From NCBI GenBank assembly GCA_045611785.1, contig JAZKXV010000033.1, positions 1 to 30,320 on the forward strand: 30,320 nucleotides of DNA, in the 5' to 3' direction. Made by a program: the position numbers and the translations under genes. The notes beneath the pieces were generated by a model, which worked only from the letters and a program-made list of their open reading frames with translations, was not told where the DNA came from and made no database searches. Shown piece after piece: positions 15,503-24,222 of the stretch; positions within the stretch are counted from its first letter, which is position 1, and each line of letters begins with the position of its first letter. Source of the DNA: JAFTYO01 sp045611785. GTDB taxonomy: Bacteria; Pseudomonadota; Alphaproteobacteria; RF32; CAG-239.

Positions 15503-16201
15503 ATGAAAAAAGTTTTTTACATAGTTTTTTTTATTAATTTTACATTTTTTTCCTCTTTGGCTAATGCTTCTGGGGATTTTAAAAAAATGTGTCTTCAAAG
15601 CATGAGAAATCCGGAACTCGTGATTACTACTTCATATGGTAATTTAGAGTATGATAATACAAAAAGTAGACGTACAATTACCAGAATGCATAAGAACCAA
15701 CATAAAAATAGAGCTCCGGTTCAAGGCTTGTTAAATGGTTTATCTACATTTGAATATGCCTTAAATATAAAATTTAATCTAAAAAAACAGACGTTGTATT
15801 CTGGTGTAACATGTGTTTATCCTTCAAAAGTTACTTTAAATATAGGCGCTGGAGAGAATCCAAAGATTTATATTGCAAAAGATTATAAAGAAGGAACTTG
15901 CATGTATGACTTAGTTTTAAGACATGAACAAACTCACCAACAAATTAATCAGTCTGTGTTAGAATATTATTTGCCGATAATTAAAGAAAGAATGTTGGAA
16001 GTTGTCAGAAAAAATGCTGTTGCCGGTAAAAACTATGACATAAGTATGGGGATGGCAAAAAATGAGCTAAAAGATAAATACCTAGTAGCAATGGAAGCCC
16101 TTTTAGATGAAATAAGAGCAGAAACCGAAGCCGAGCAAATGAAGCTGGATAACGATAAAAATTATGATTATGAGTCAAATATTTGTGCTAATAAAAATTA
16201 A
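15503..16201 (+). CDS. Exported putative zinc metallopeptidase (HEQTH)
   Basis: The 232-residue protein has a signal peptide (cleavage after ANA, about residue 22). It carries a zincin signature in YDLVLRHEQTHQQINQ (His141, Glu142, His145), where the two His would bind zinc and Glu would activate water. The sequence before it has GVTCVYPSKVTLNIG and a Cys in GTCMYDL, possible disulfide partners. The helical C-terminal part contains DEIRAETEAEQ, whose acidic residues could supply a third ligand. The build resembles DUF922-type putative periplasmic proteases, but I did not confirm a family. There is no Shine-Dalgarno sequence before the ATG. Its stop overlaps the stop of the convergent HAD gene in a single TTAA. 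Confidence 0.7.
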   Translation: MKKVFYIVFFINFTFFSSLANASGDFKKMCLQSMRNPELVITTSYGNLEYDNTKSRRTITRMHKNQHKNRAPVQGLLNGLSTFEYALNIKFNLKKQTLYSGVTCVYPSKVTLNIGAGENPKIYIAKDYKEGTCMYDLVLRHEQTHQQINQSVLEYYLPIIKERMLEVVRKNAVAGKNYDISMGMAKNELKDKYLVAMEALLDEIRAETEAEQMKLDNDKNYDYESNICANKN

Positions 16202-16866
16202 TCGTTAGTATTGATTAATGCATTAATGCACTCTTCTACACCTTTGTATGCTGCATCTATATAAGTTTTATCTTTGGCTGAATTTTCATTATAGAATATG
16301 CGAATGGTTGTCATACCTGTTTCTTTTGCAAACTCAAGGTTAGAATAGCTATCATCAACAAAAACGCAATCACAAGGGTCAAATTCTATCTTTTTACAAT
16401 ATTGTTGGTAAACATCAGCACTTTCATTTTTTTTGTATACGCCAAAATCTTCCACAGAATAAAATCTATCTTTAAAGATATCATATAATCCTATATGTTT
16501 TAAAATTTTTTCAGAAGCCATACGGTTACTTGCAGTAAAGATAAATTGTTCATAAGGAATTTTTTTGATTTTTTCTGCAATGTTGTTATATGGGATAATC
16601 ATATGTACAGGTTTTCTGTTGAAGTAGTGTTTGAATAAATCTTTAGGATTTATGTTGTAATTTTGGTAAAAATATTCACCGCCATCACGATATACTCTGT
16701 AAGATTCTTTAACTAAATCTTTGCACTCCGGAACGCTTAAGTTTACGCCTAAATCAAGTACAAGAGCTTTTGCCATTGCTTCATCAAGCATATCAGCAAA
16801 CTCAGGTGTTATACGATATAAAGTATTATCTAAATCCCATATTATTGCTTTTTTATCTTTAAACAC
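16198..16866 (-). CDS. HAD-superfamily hydrolase, pyrimidine 5'-nucleotidase-like
   Basis: I start at GTG 16864-16866, which sits 6 bases after a perfect GGAGG, giving 222 residues. The longer frame from a TTG at 16896 would encode the ribosome site itself. HAD motifs are in order: motif I WDLDNTLY (nucleophile and acid Asp), motif II FTAS, motif III Lys in VYKKNESADVY, and motif IV VFVDDSYSNLEFAK. The helical cap between motifs I and II (about 15-95) matches the SDT1/pyrimidine 5'-nucleotidase type of subclass IA enzymes, which dephosphorylate UMP/CMP-like nucleotides in the cytoplasm. Substrate specificity cannot be fixed from motifs alone. The 3' end overlaps the convergent metallopeptidase-like gene by 4 bases. 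Confidence 0.85.
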   Translation of the reverse strand: MFKDKKAIIWDLDNTLYRITPEFADMLDEAMAKALVLDLGVNLSVPECKDLVKESYRVYRDGGEYFYQNYNINPKDLFKHYFNRKPVHMIIPYNNIAEKIKKIPYEQFIFTASNRMASEKILKHIGLYDIFKDRFYSVEDFGVYKKNESADVYQQYCKKIEFDPCDCVFVDDSYSNLEFAKETGMTTIRIFYNENSAKDKTYIDAAYKGVEECINALINTND

Positions 16867-17051
16867 TTTTAGCCTCCGTTCATTATATGCAAACAATTTA
16901 GAATAACATATTTACAGTAGGCGTCAAGACAGAAATGTGTAATATGAAGATAAAAAATACTTATTTTTTTCTTTTATCTCTTGTGCATATTAAGACTTAT
17001 TTTAGATATTCAATGTAAAGTGTAAAAAAATGTTTTTAGAAAGGAACTGTT

Positions 17052-18113
17052 ATGCTTTTAAGTTGGAGTGGCTTACTTTTGCCTGTGGTAATCAGAGCTT
17101 TGGGGGCTTTTTTTGTGTCATTGGTTTTGTCGTTGATTTTAGGTAATAAAGTTATAAATTTGTTGCGTAAACGTCAACAATATGGACAACCGATAAGAGA
17201 TGATGGTCCACAGTCGCATATAGTTACTAAACAAGGAACACCTACAATGGGTGGTTTACTCATATTGGGAACAGCAATATTTTCTATAATGATGTTTGCA
17301 AATATAACATATCACTTTGTTTGGGTAAGTTTGTTGGTTATGGTTGTTTTTGGTGCAGCTGGTTTTATTGATGATTATATAAAAGTAACAAAACAGACAC
17401 CTAACGCTTTAACAGCTAAAGCAAAATTGTTTATTCAATTTATGACAGCGGTAATTACTGTTACTATAATTACTGCAGCAACACCATCTTCGTCTTCGAC
17501 GATTTTATCGGTTCCTTATTTGAAAACAATAATTAATTTGTCATGGTTGTATATTCCGTTTGCAGTAATTGTTATATCGGGAACTTCAAATGCAGTAAAT
17601 TTAACAGATGGTCTTGATGGCTTGGCATCAGGCTTATTAGTAATGGCATTTATTTTCTTTGGTGTTATATCTTTTGTTGTAGGCTCCCCGTTATCTGCAG
17701 ATTTTTCTGTTACATATATCCCGAGAAGTGCTGAAATAAGTGTTGTTTGTGCTTCAATAGTTGGCTCTTGTTTAGGATTTTTGTGGTTTAATGCTCCTAA
17801 AGCAAAAGTTTTTATGGGAGATACAGGTTCTTTAGCATTGGGTGCTTTGCTCGGTACAGTTGCTGTTATTGTTAAGCAAGAAGTTTTATTAGCAATTGTT
17901 GGTGGTGTTTTTGTTATGGAAACATTATCTGTGATGATACAAGTTTTTTGGTACAGAAGAACCGGCAAAAGATTTTTTAAAATGGCTCCTATCCACCATC
18001 ATTTTGAACAATTGGGATGGAAAGAAGTTAATGTGGTTGTCAGATTTTGGCTTGTCGGTTTTATTTTAAGCATTATTGGATATATCTCTTTGATTAGTTT
18101 TAACGGAGGCTAA
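17052..18113 (+). CDS. mraY: Phospho-N-acetylmuramoyl-pentapeptide transferase
   Basis: The 353-residue inner-membrane enzyme transfers phospho-MurNAc-pentapeptide to undecaprenyl phosphate, making lipid I. Signatures are GTPTMGGLLIL near the N-terminus, the Asp pair in GFIDDYIKVTKQTPNALTAK, the NAVNLTDGLDGLASG motif, KVFMGDTGSLALGALLG and the C-terminal PIHHHFEQLGWKE. Around ten membrane helices are visible and the length is normal. AAGGA precedes the ATG. It is the first gene of the reduced dcw cluster. In the usual order murF lies upstream and murD downstream, and neither is present: ftsW starts one base after the mraY stop. Confidence 0.97.
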   Translation: MLLSWSGLLLPVVIRALGAFFVSLVLSLILGNKVINLLRKRQQYGQPIRDDGPQSHIVTKQGTPTMGGLLILGTAIFSIMMFANITYHFVWVSLLVMVVFGAAGFIDDYIKVTKQTPNALTAKAKLFIQFMTAVITVTIITAATPSSSSTILSVPYLKTIINLSWLYIPFAVIVISGTSNAVNLTDGLDGLASGLLVMAFIFFGVISFVVGSPLSADFSVTYIPRSAEISVVCASIVGSCLGFLWFNAPKAKVFMGDTGSLALGALLGTVAVIVKQEVLLAIVGGVFVMETLSVMIQVFWYRRTGKRFFKMAPIHHHFEQLGWKEVNVVVRFWLVGFILSIIGYISLISFNGG

Positions 18114-18114
18114 T

Positions 18115-19266
18115 TTGTTTGCAATTTCCAGATTAAATAAAAGTAGATTAGCAAATTGGTGGTGGACTGTTGATAAAGTTACATTAGGTATAGTTTTGGC
18201 CATAATGTTTATTGGCGCCTTTTTGGTTTTTTCTGCCAGCATCCCTGTTGCTCAAACTTTAATTAGAAATGGACACCATATAAGCGAATATCATTTTATT
18301 AAGCAGCAATTGAAATTTATACCTTGTGCGATAATAATTATGATATTTTTATCAATGCAAAACTTAAAAATGATACGTAGAATAGCGGTGCTAGGCTATT
18401 TGGGGGCATTTATTTTAACAATTGCTACATTGTTTATAGGGTTTGAAACAAAAGGTGCGTCTCGTTGGATTTCTATATTCCATTTTTCTCTTCAGCCATC
18501 TGAATTTATTAAACCTACATTTGTAGTTATGTCGGCATGGCTGTTGGAGGGAAGTAAAAAGTGTGAAGATTTTCCCGGCGGTAAATTATCTTTAGGGCTT
18601 TTTGCCGTAACCATTGCAGCTTTGTTGAGCCAACCGGACTTTGGTATGACTGGTGTGGTTGCGTTAATTTGGGGTTTCCAACTATGTTTAGCAGGACTTC
18701 CTATGGCTTTAATTGCTGCATTAGGAACTCTTTTAGGTACTTTGGCAATAGGAGCATATTTTGTATTAGATCACGTTAATACTCGTGTAAATGGATTTTT
18801 GCGCTCTTTTTCATCTCAAGAAAATTTGCCTGAGCAGGTTGTTAAATCATTTAAGGCTTTTGAAAGCGGTAATTTATTAGGACGTGGTCCGGGAGAGGGT
18901 GTTGTTAAATATTCACTTCCGGATGCTCATACAGACTTTATTTTTGCAGTTGCTGCCGAAGAGTTTGGCGTTTGGCTTTGTGCAATTTTGGTAGCTTTGT
19001 TCGCGGTAGTGGTTGTTAGATCTTTATTGTTATCAATTAAAGATAATAATTTGTTTGTTATTTATGCGTCTGCAGGTTTGGCAGCCTCCTTTGGTTTACA
19101 AGGAATTATTAATATGGCTTCAACATTGCATTTAATGCCCACTAAAGGAATGACTTTGCCGTTTATATCATATGGTGGTTCATCTTTATTTGCATCATCA
19201 ATATGTATAGGAATGTTGTTGGCTATTACGCGTAAAAACTCTGCGGCTGAGGATAAGGATATTTAG
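18115..19266 (+). CDS. ftsW: Peptidoglycan glycosyltransferase FtsW
   Basis: The 383-residue SEDS protein polymerises lipid II at the division site. A GGAGG at 18105-18109 fixes the start at a TTG codon (18115), inside the last bases of the mraY region. Family motifs are VFSASIP, KGASRWISIFHFSLQPSEF with the invariant PSE, SQPDFGMTGVV, GPGEGVVKYSLPDAHTDFIF, AVAAEEFGVWLC and the C-terminal LPFISYGGSSL. About ten membrane helices are visible. Its cognate transpeptidase FtsI is not in the window, nor are MurG and MurC, which normally follow it. murB starts 12 bases downstream. Confidence 0.96.
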   Translation: MFAISRLNKSRLANWWWTVDKVTLGIVLAIMFIGAFLVFSASIPVAQTLIRNGHHISEYHFIKQQLKFIPCAIIIMIFLSMQNLKMIRRIAVLGYLGAFILTIATLFIGFETKGASRWISIFHFSLQPSEFIKPTFVVMSAWLLEGSKKCEDFPGGKLSLGLFAVTIAALLSQPDFGMTGVVALIWGFQLCLAGLPMALIAALGTLLGTLAIGAYFVLDHVNTRVNGFLRSFSSQENLPEQVVKSFKAFESGNLLGRGPGEGVVKYSLPDAHTDFIFAVAAEEFGVWLCAILVALFAVVVVRSLLLSIKDNNLFVIYASAGLAASFGLQGIINMASTLHLMPTKGMTLPFISYGGSSLFASSICIGMLLAITRKNSAAEDKDI

Positions 19267-19278
19267 AAAGGATAAAAT

Positions 19279-20202
19279 ATGTTTAGCGGATATAAAAAAA
19301 GTACACTTATCGATATATTGCCTGAAGTTAAAGGTAAGTATTTAAAAAATGTGAATTTGAGTAAACATACATGGTTTGGCGTTGGCGGTCCGGCAGAAGT
19401 AATGTTTATACCATCAGATTTAGATGATTTATGTTATTTTTTAAGAGCTAAACCATATAATGTGCCTATATGTTTAATTGGTGGTGGTTCAAACTTATTA
19501 ATCCGTGATGGTGGTATTCCGGGTGTGGTTATCAAACTTGACAGCTCGTTTTTTAGAAAAGTTGAATTCCATACACATTCAATTACATGTTATGCCGGAT
19601 TAAAAAATATTGAATTAAAAAAAGTTTTCTTAGATAACAACTTAGGAGGATTAGAGTTTTTGTGCTCTATTCCTGGTTGTATAGGAGGCTCAATAAAAAC
19701 CAATGCCGGTTGTTTTGGTAAAAGTATAAGTGATGTGATAGAATCGGCAACAATTGTTAATGGGTTAGGTCAAATAAAAGAAATTTCGCCGGAAGACTTG
19801 CAGTTGTCGTACAGAAGCAGTTTATTCCCTGATGATTGGATTATAATTTCAATTACATTAAAAACAGAAAACACTCCTAAAGAAAAGATTGCGGCAACAT
19901 TAGAAGAACATAAACAATATCGCATTAAAAATCAGCCATATAATCAGAAAACAGCAGGATCGACATTTAAGAATCCTGAAGGTCTAAAAGCTTGGGAGCT
20001 TATTAAAAAATCTGGTTGTGCAGATTTAAAAATAGGTGGGGCTAAAGTTTCTGAAAAGCATTGTAATTTTTTAATTAATACCGGTACTGCTACTGCAGCA
20101 GATATTGAAGAATTAGGCGAAACAATAATTAAACGAGTAAAAGAAAAAACCTTTATTACTTTGGAATGGGAAGTAAAAAGAATGGGAATTTCTGATAAAT
20201 GA
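19279..20202 (+). CDS. murB: UDP-N-acetylenolpyruvoylglucosamine reductase
   Basis: The 307-residue FAD enzyme reduces enolpyruvyl-UDP-GlcNAc to UDP-MurNAc with NADPH in the cytoplasm. The FAD domain shows HTWFGVGGPAEVM, IGGGSNLLIRDGG and GLEFLCSIPGCIGGSIKTNA, followed by the SYRSSLF block. The C-terminal domain has the catalytic Ser in TAGSTFKNPEG and GGAKVSEKHCNFLIN, and the compact build fits type II MurB. AAAGGA precedes the ATG. The stop overlaps the ftsQ start as ATGA, indicating coupled translation. In standard clusters murC precedes and ddl follows, and both are missing here. Confidence 0.97.
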   Translation: MFSGYKKSTLIDILPEVKGKYLKNVNLSKHTWFGVGGPAEVMFIPSDLDDLCYFLRAKPYNVPICLIGGGSNLLIRDGGIPGVVIKLDSSFFRKVEFHTHSITCYAGLKNIELKKVFLDNNLGGLEFLCSIPGCIGGSIKTNAGCFGKSISDVIESATIVNGLGQIKEISPEDLQLSYRSSLFPDDWIIISITLKTENTPKEKIAATLEEHKQYRIKNQPYNQKTAGSTFKNPEGLKAWELIKKSGCADLKIGGAKVSEKHCNFLINTGTATAADIEELGETIIKRVKEKTFITLEWEVKRMGISDK

Positions 20203-21050
20203 AAATAAAGCTGTTTAGAAATTTATTTAAAAGTACAAACGATAAGCCATTGCAATCTAAAAACAGAGTGAAGATTCCTGTTGAAGCTCCGTATAGATTT
20301 TTGAGCCTGCTTATAGTGTTGCTGATAATTTCTTCAGTTAGTATGATAATCATAACTATCAGAGATAGCTTAGTAGATAAAAAAATCAATCAGATGCTTA
20401 AGGAGTTTTATAGTGTTACTCTAAATTATGGTTTTGGTATTGACGATATTATAATTGAAGGTAGGGAGAAAACCATAAAAGAAGATTTAATATCTAAAAT
20501 AAACTTAAGCCGTGAAGATAATATATTAAACACAGATTTAAAAGATATAAAACGCAGAGTTGAAGAGCTGCCATGGGTGGATAAGGCAGACGTTAAGCGT
20601 ACGTATTTTCCAAACACTTTACAGGTTAAATTGTATGAGAAAAAAGTATTGGCATTATGGCAAAGCGAAGGAAAGTTTTATCCTATTGACATGAACGGAA
20701 AAATTATTGATGCAGAATATATTGCTCATGAACCTATTTTGGTGATTACCGGAGAAAAAGCTCCGGAACATATTAATGAACTATTAGAAGTAACTTCTAA
20801 AAATTTTGAACTTCATAACAGAATTGTGGCTGCTGTCTTTTTTTCTGAAAGAAGATGGAACGTAATATTTGACAGTTTTGAAACAGGTATAACAGTTAAG
20901 TTACCGGAAGAAGATATGCAAAGTGCATGGGAAAAACTTGTTAAAATTAATAATCAATATGGGGTTCTTAATCGTAAATTAACTTTCATAGATTTAAGAT
21001 ATCAAAACAAAGTCAGTGTCGCTTTAAGCAATGACGAAAATGATTCGTAA
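20199..21050 (+). CDS. ftsQ: Cell-division protein FtsQ
   Basis: A 283-residue bitopic divisome protein that links early and late division proteins. A short cytoplasmic tail with basic residues (about 1-28) is followed by one membrane helix (LLIVLLIISSVSMIIITI). A POTRA domain spans about 60-130 (FGIDDIIIEGREKTIKEDL and LPWVDKADVKRTYFPNTLQV), and a FtsQ beta domain begins LALWQSEGKFYPIDMNG. Size and layout are normal. It overlaps murB by 4 bases and ends 21 bases before ftsA. Confidence 0.93.
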   Translation: MKIKLFRNLFKSTNDKPLQSKNRVKIPVEAPYRFLSLLIVLLIISSVSMIIITIRDSLVDKKINQMLKEFYSVTLNYGFGIDDIIIEGREKTIKEDLISKINLSREDNILNTDLKDIKRRVEELPWVDKADVKRTYFPNTLQVKLYEKKVLALWQSEGKFYPIDMNGKIIDAEYIAHEPILVITGEKAPEHINELLEVTSKNFELHNRIVAAVFFSERRWNVIFDSFETGITVKLPEEDMQSAWEKLVKINNQYGVLNRKLTFIDLRYQNKVSVALSNDENDS

Positions 21051-21071
21051 CAACTGTGTGAGGTAATACGC

Positions 21072-22328
21072 GTGAATAGGCCTTTTGTTAAGCCATCAAC
21101 ATTAGCAACTTTAGATATTGGGTCATCTAAAGTTTGTTGTATTATTGCTCATATAGGCGGAAGAGATAAAAAAATAGAAATTGTTGGATATGGTTATAAT
21201 GCATCCAGAGGGATTAAAAATGGTGTAGTAACCGATATTAATCAAGCAACATTATCCATTTGTAATGCTGTAGAAACAGCAGAACAAATGGCTAATGAAC
21301 GCATAGGAAAAGTAATTATAAATATTTCCGGAGAAAAAACCAGATGTCTTACCCGCACAACAACAATTTCATTGCATAAAAATAGACCGATTAGCGAAGC
21401 TGATGTTGAAAAAATTATAGCTAAAAGTAACTCTAAAATTAATGTGGCGGACAATGAACTTATTCATTGTTTACCAACTAGCTATAGAGTTGATGGTGGA
21501 GAAATACTTAAAAATCCGCGTGATATATACGGCGAAAATTTAAGCTTAGAATTAATGCTTGGTTTCTATCCGGATATGCTTTATAAAAATTTGGCTACCG
21601 TAATTGAAAATTCACATCTTGAAATTGTGTTGAAAACATTTTCGGCATATGCTTCTGCCTTAGCTTGTATGGTTGAAGATGAAAAAGAGTTGGGAGCCAC
21701 AATTGTTGATATAGGTGGCGGAACAACAAGTATTGTAACATTTAAAAACGGATATCCTACACATTTTTCAACAATACCTGTCGGAGGAAATAATATTACA
21801 AATGATATTGCGTGGGGTTTGACAACATCAGCAGCCCATGCAGAAGATTTGAAAATCAGGCAAGGTTGTGCATTTTTAATTAGTCAGGATGAAACTGAAA
21901 CCATAAATGTTTATCCTGTCGGTGAAGAAGATGACAATTCTATAAGACAAATTCATAAATCTGATTTAATTAATATTATTTATCCGAGAGTTGAAGAAAT
22001 TTTTGAAATGGTTAATAAAAAATTGATTGACCATGATCTTAAAGATGCTGTTGCGCACAGAGTGATATTAACCGGAGGTTGCTCATTGCTTCCGGGGATT
22101 AGAGATGTTGCAGCATTAATTTTGGATAAGCAGGTTAGGTTGGGTGTAACACGCAATATACCAAATATTCCTAAAGAATTGTATTCTCCCGTATTTTCAA
22201 CAGCGTTGGGTATGCTTTTATTTGCCATTAATTATAAAGAAAGAAGACCGGTAAATGTTATTTCTCGCCAAAGTATTGAAATTGGCGGTATCGGCAAAAT
22301 ATTTAGTTGGCTTAAACAAAACTTTTAA
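21072..22328 (+). CDS. ftsA: Cell-division actin-like protein FtsA
   Basis: A 418-residue actin-like ATPase that anchors FtsZ filaments to the membrane. It starts at GTG 21072, with AGGT upstream. Seen: the phosphate-1 loop LATLDIGSSKVCC, the 1C subdomain (about 85-165), phosphate-2 VDIGGGTTSIV, the adenosine motif ILTGGCSLLPGI and a C-terminal amphipathic helix (GGIGKIFSWLKQNF) that serves as membrane target. It precedes ftsZ with a 99-base gap, where a separate ftsZ promoter may lie, although I see only weak hexamers. Confidence 0.97.
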   Translation: MNRPFVKPSTLATLDIGSSKVCCIIAHIGGRDKKIEIVGYGYNASRGIKNGVVTDINQATLSICNAVETAEQMANERIGKVIINISGEKTRCLTRTTTISLHKNRPISEADVEKIIAKSNSKINVADNELIHCLPTSYRVDGGEILKNPRDIYGENLSLELMLGFYPDMLYKNLATVIENSHLEIVLKTFSAYASALACMVEDEKELGATIVDIGGGTTSIVTFKNGYPTHFSTIPVGGNNITNDIAWGLTTSAAHAEDLKIRQGCAFLISQDETETINVYPVGEEDDNSIRQIHKSDLINIIYPRVEEIFEMVNKKLIDHDLKDAVAHRVILTGGCSLLPGIRDVAALILDKQVRLGVTRNIPNIPKELYSPVFSTALGMLLFAINYKERRPVNVISRQSIEIGGIGKIFSWLKQNF

Positions 22329-22427
22329 AAAATCATTATAATAAAAATTTTAGTAACTAAAACTTAATTTATTGTTTGTATTGTATTCAATATGAAAGAA
22401 TCTTTGTTATGATAGGAGTTTTAATAA

Positions 22428-24167
22428 ATGTCCATTAATTTAGCAGTTGCAGACACAACAATTACGCATTTGAAACCTCGCATCAGCGTTATAGGTGTTG
22501 GTGGCGGTGGCGGTAATGCCGTTAATAATATGATTGCAAAAAATCTCGAAGGTGTAGATTTTATTGTCGCTAATACTGATTCTCAGTCTCTTGCGCACTC
22601 CAGTGCAAGTAGAAAAATACAATTAGGTCTTGAAATTACACAAGGATTGGGTGCCGGTGCAAGACCTGAAATTGGCAGAATGGCAGCTGAAGAAGCTCGT
22701 GATGCCATTGAAAAAGAGTTAGAGGGCGCTAATATGGTGTTTATTACTGCCGGTATGGGTGGAGGAACCGGATCTGGTGCTGCTCCTGTTGTGGCAAAAA
22801 TTGCTAAAGAAAAAGGAATTTTAACAGTGGGTGTTGTAACCAAGCCTTTTTCATTTGAAGGCAAAAAAAGAATGGAAACAGCAGAAGCTGCTTTAGCTGA
22901 ATTTACCAGTGAAGTAGACAGTATAATTGTAATTCCTAACCAAAATTTATTTAGAATTGCCGATAAAAATACAACATTGGCCAGTGCTTTTGTTATGGCT
23001 GATAATGTTTTGTATTCTGGCGTCAGATCTATTACCGATTTGATGATGATGCCGGGTCTTATTAACTTAGATTTTGCCGATATTAAGAGCATTATGGAAG
23101 ATAAAGGTAAAGCTATTATGGGAACCGGTGAAGCAGAAGGTGAAGAAAGAGCTCGTATCGCTGCAGAACAAGCATTATCTAACCCACTTTTAGATGATTG
23201 TTCAATGAAAGGTGCAAAAGGCGTTTTAATTAATATTACAGGTGGTAATGATATTACTTTAATGGAAATTGATGAAGCTGCAAACATTATTAAAGAAGAA
23301 GTTGATGATGATGCAAATATTATATTTGGATCTAGCTATGATGATTCTTTAGAAGGTAAAATAAGAGTTTCTATAGTTGTAACAGGTATTGAAAATAAAC
23401 CATCAAACAGACCACAAATAAAGAAACAAGACTTTGCAACTTACATTAATGACAGTTTCGATCCTGCAACCGAAAAAGATGTGGTTTTAACAGATGAGCA
23501 TTCAGATATTGATGCAAATTTAGAAAGATTTTCAGCTACAAAAGAAGAAACGGTAACAGAACAAGAAGTTGTTCAAGATGAGGAAATTTATGTTGAGACA
23601 GAATTATCTGATACAAATGCTTCTTTTGAAGAACCTACCATGGAAAATGTAGAAGAAGAAACAACTTTTGATGTTTCTGAAGCTGATTTTTCTCAATTTG
23701 AAGATTTTGATAAAATTGAAAAATCTACTGCAATTCCTGAAGCACCTCAAGCATCAGCATTGTTTAGTGCAATTATGAATAAACAAACAAGCAATGATGT
23801 GAATGAAGAATTAAATTTAGAAAAAGATTTAGATAGTTTCATGATTGAAGAACAAGATGTATTTAAACCAAGAACATCTATTAATCTTATAGAAGAAGAA
23901 CCTGTATTGTTTCCAACTCACGAAAACGAAACTTTCTATCAAAAACCAGAAGTAAAAGAAGAAAGTGAAATTAAGCCTGAAGGTAAAAAACGTACATTTA
24001 TTGAAATATTAACAGGCATTTCTCATGCTCGCCAAAATCGTAAAGAGCAATTTTCAGTAGTAGAACCTGTTACTCCTAAATTGATGGATGATACTGAAGA
24101 AATTAAGTTTTCAGCAGATGATGATACAGACAATTTAGATATTCCGGCTTTTTTAAGAAAAAAGTAA
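22428..24167 (+). CDS. ftsZ: Cell-division GTPase FtsZ with long acidic linker
   Basis: The 579-residue tubulin homologue forms the Z-ring. The GTPase core (about 15-325) has IGVGGGGGNAVNNMI, the tubulin signature GGGTGSG (111-117) and the synergy loop around NLDFADIKSIM. A linker of more than 200 residues, very rich in Glu and Asp, follows (for example ENVEEETTFDVSEADFSQFE). A short basic stretch (GKKRTFIEILTGISHARQNR) and the conserved C-terminal peptide NLDIPAFLRKK, the docking site for FtsA and other partners, complete it. The size is at the high end for the family, as is common in Alphaproteobacteria. A GGAG site (TAGGAG) lies before the ATG. Confidence 0.98.
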   Translation: MSINLAVADTTITHLKPRISVIGVGGGGGNAVNNMIAKNLEGVDFIVANTDSQSLAHSSASRKIQLGLEITQGLGAGARPEIGRMAAEEARDAIEKELEGANMVFITAGMGGGTGSGAAPVVAKIAKEKGILTVGVVTKPFSFEGKKRMETAEAALAEFTSEVDSIIVIPNQNLFRIADKNTTLASAFVMADNVLYSGVRSITDLMMMPGLINLDFADIKSIMEDKGKAIMGTGEAEGEERARIAAEQALSNPLLDDCSMKGAKGVLINITGGNDITLMEIDEAANIIKEEVDDDANIIFGSSYDDSLEGKIRVSIVVTGIENKPSNRPQIKKQDFATYINDSFDPATEKDVVLTDEHSDIDANLERFSATKEETVTEQEVVQDEEIYVETELSDTNASFEEPTMENVEEETTFDVSEADFSQFEDFDKIEKSTAIPEAPQASALFSAIMNKQTSNDVNEELNLEKDLDSFMIEEQDVFKPRTSINLIEEEPVLFPTHENETFYQKPEVKEESEIKPEGKKRTFIEILTGISHARQNRKEQFSVVEPVTPKLMDDTEEIKFSADDDTDNLDIPAFLRKK

Positions 24168-24173
24168 TTTAAG

Positions 24174-24199
24174 AAAAGCTCTCCAATCGGAGAGCTTTT
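24174..24199. terminator. Intrinsic terminator between ftsZ and nagB
   Basis: An 11-bp perfect stem (aaaagctctcc / ggagagctttt) with a 4-base AATC loop is followed by Ts on the plus strand. It ends the division cluster and, with a T-rich flank on the minus strand, probably also the nag operon. Confidence 0.92.
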
Positions 24200-24222
24200 T
24201 TTATAACTAACTTTTATTATGT

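Noticed and set aside
22329..22427. CtrA box upstream of ftsZ (TTAA-N7-TTAT at 22325)
   Set aside because: It has one mismatch, partly overlaps the ftsA stop and is not near a clear -10. Such near-matches are expected by chance in this AT content.
22583..23287. 234-codon minus-strand frame inside ftsZ
   Set aside because: It is fully antisense to the highly conserved FtsZ GTPase core, a common shadow of that gene.
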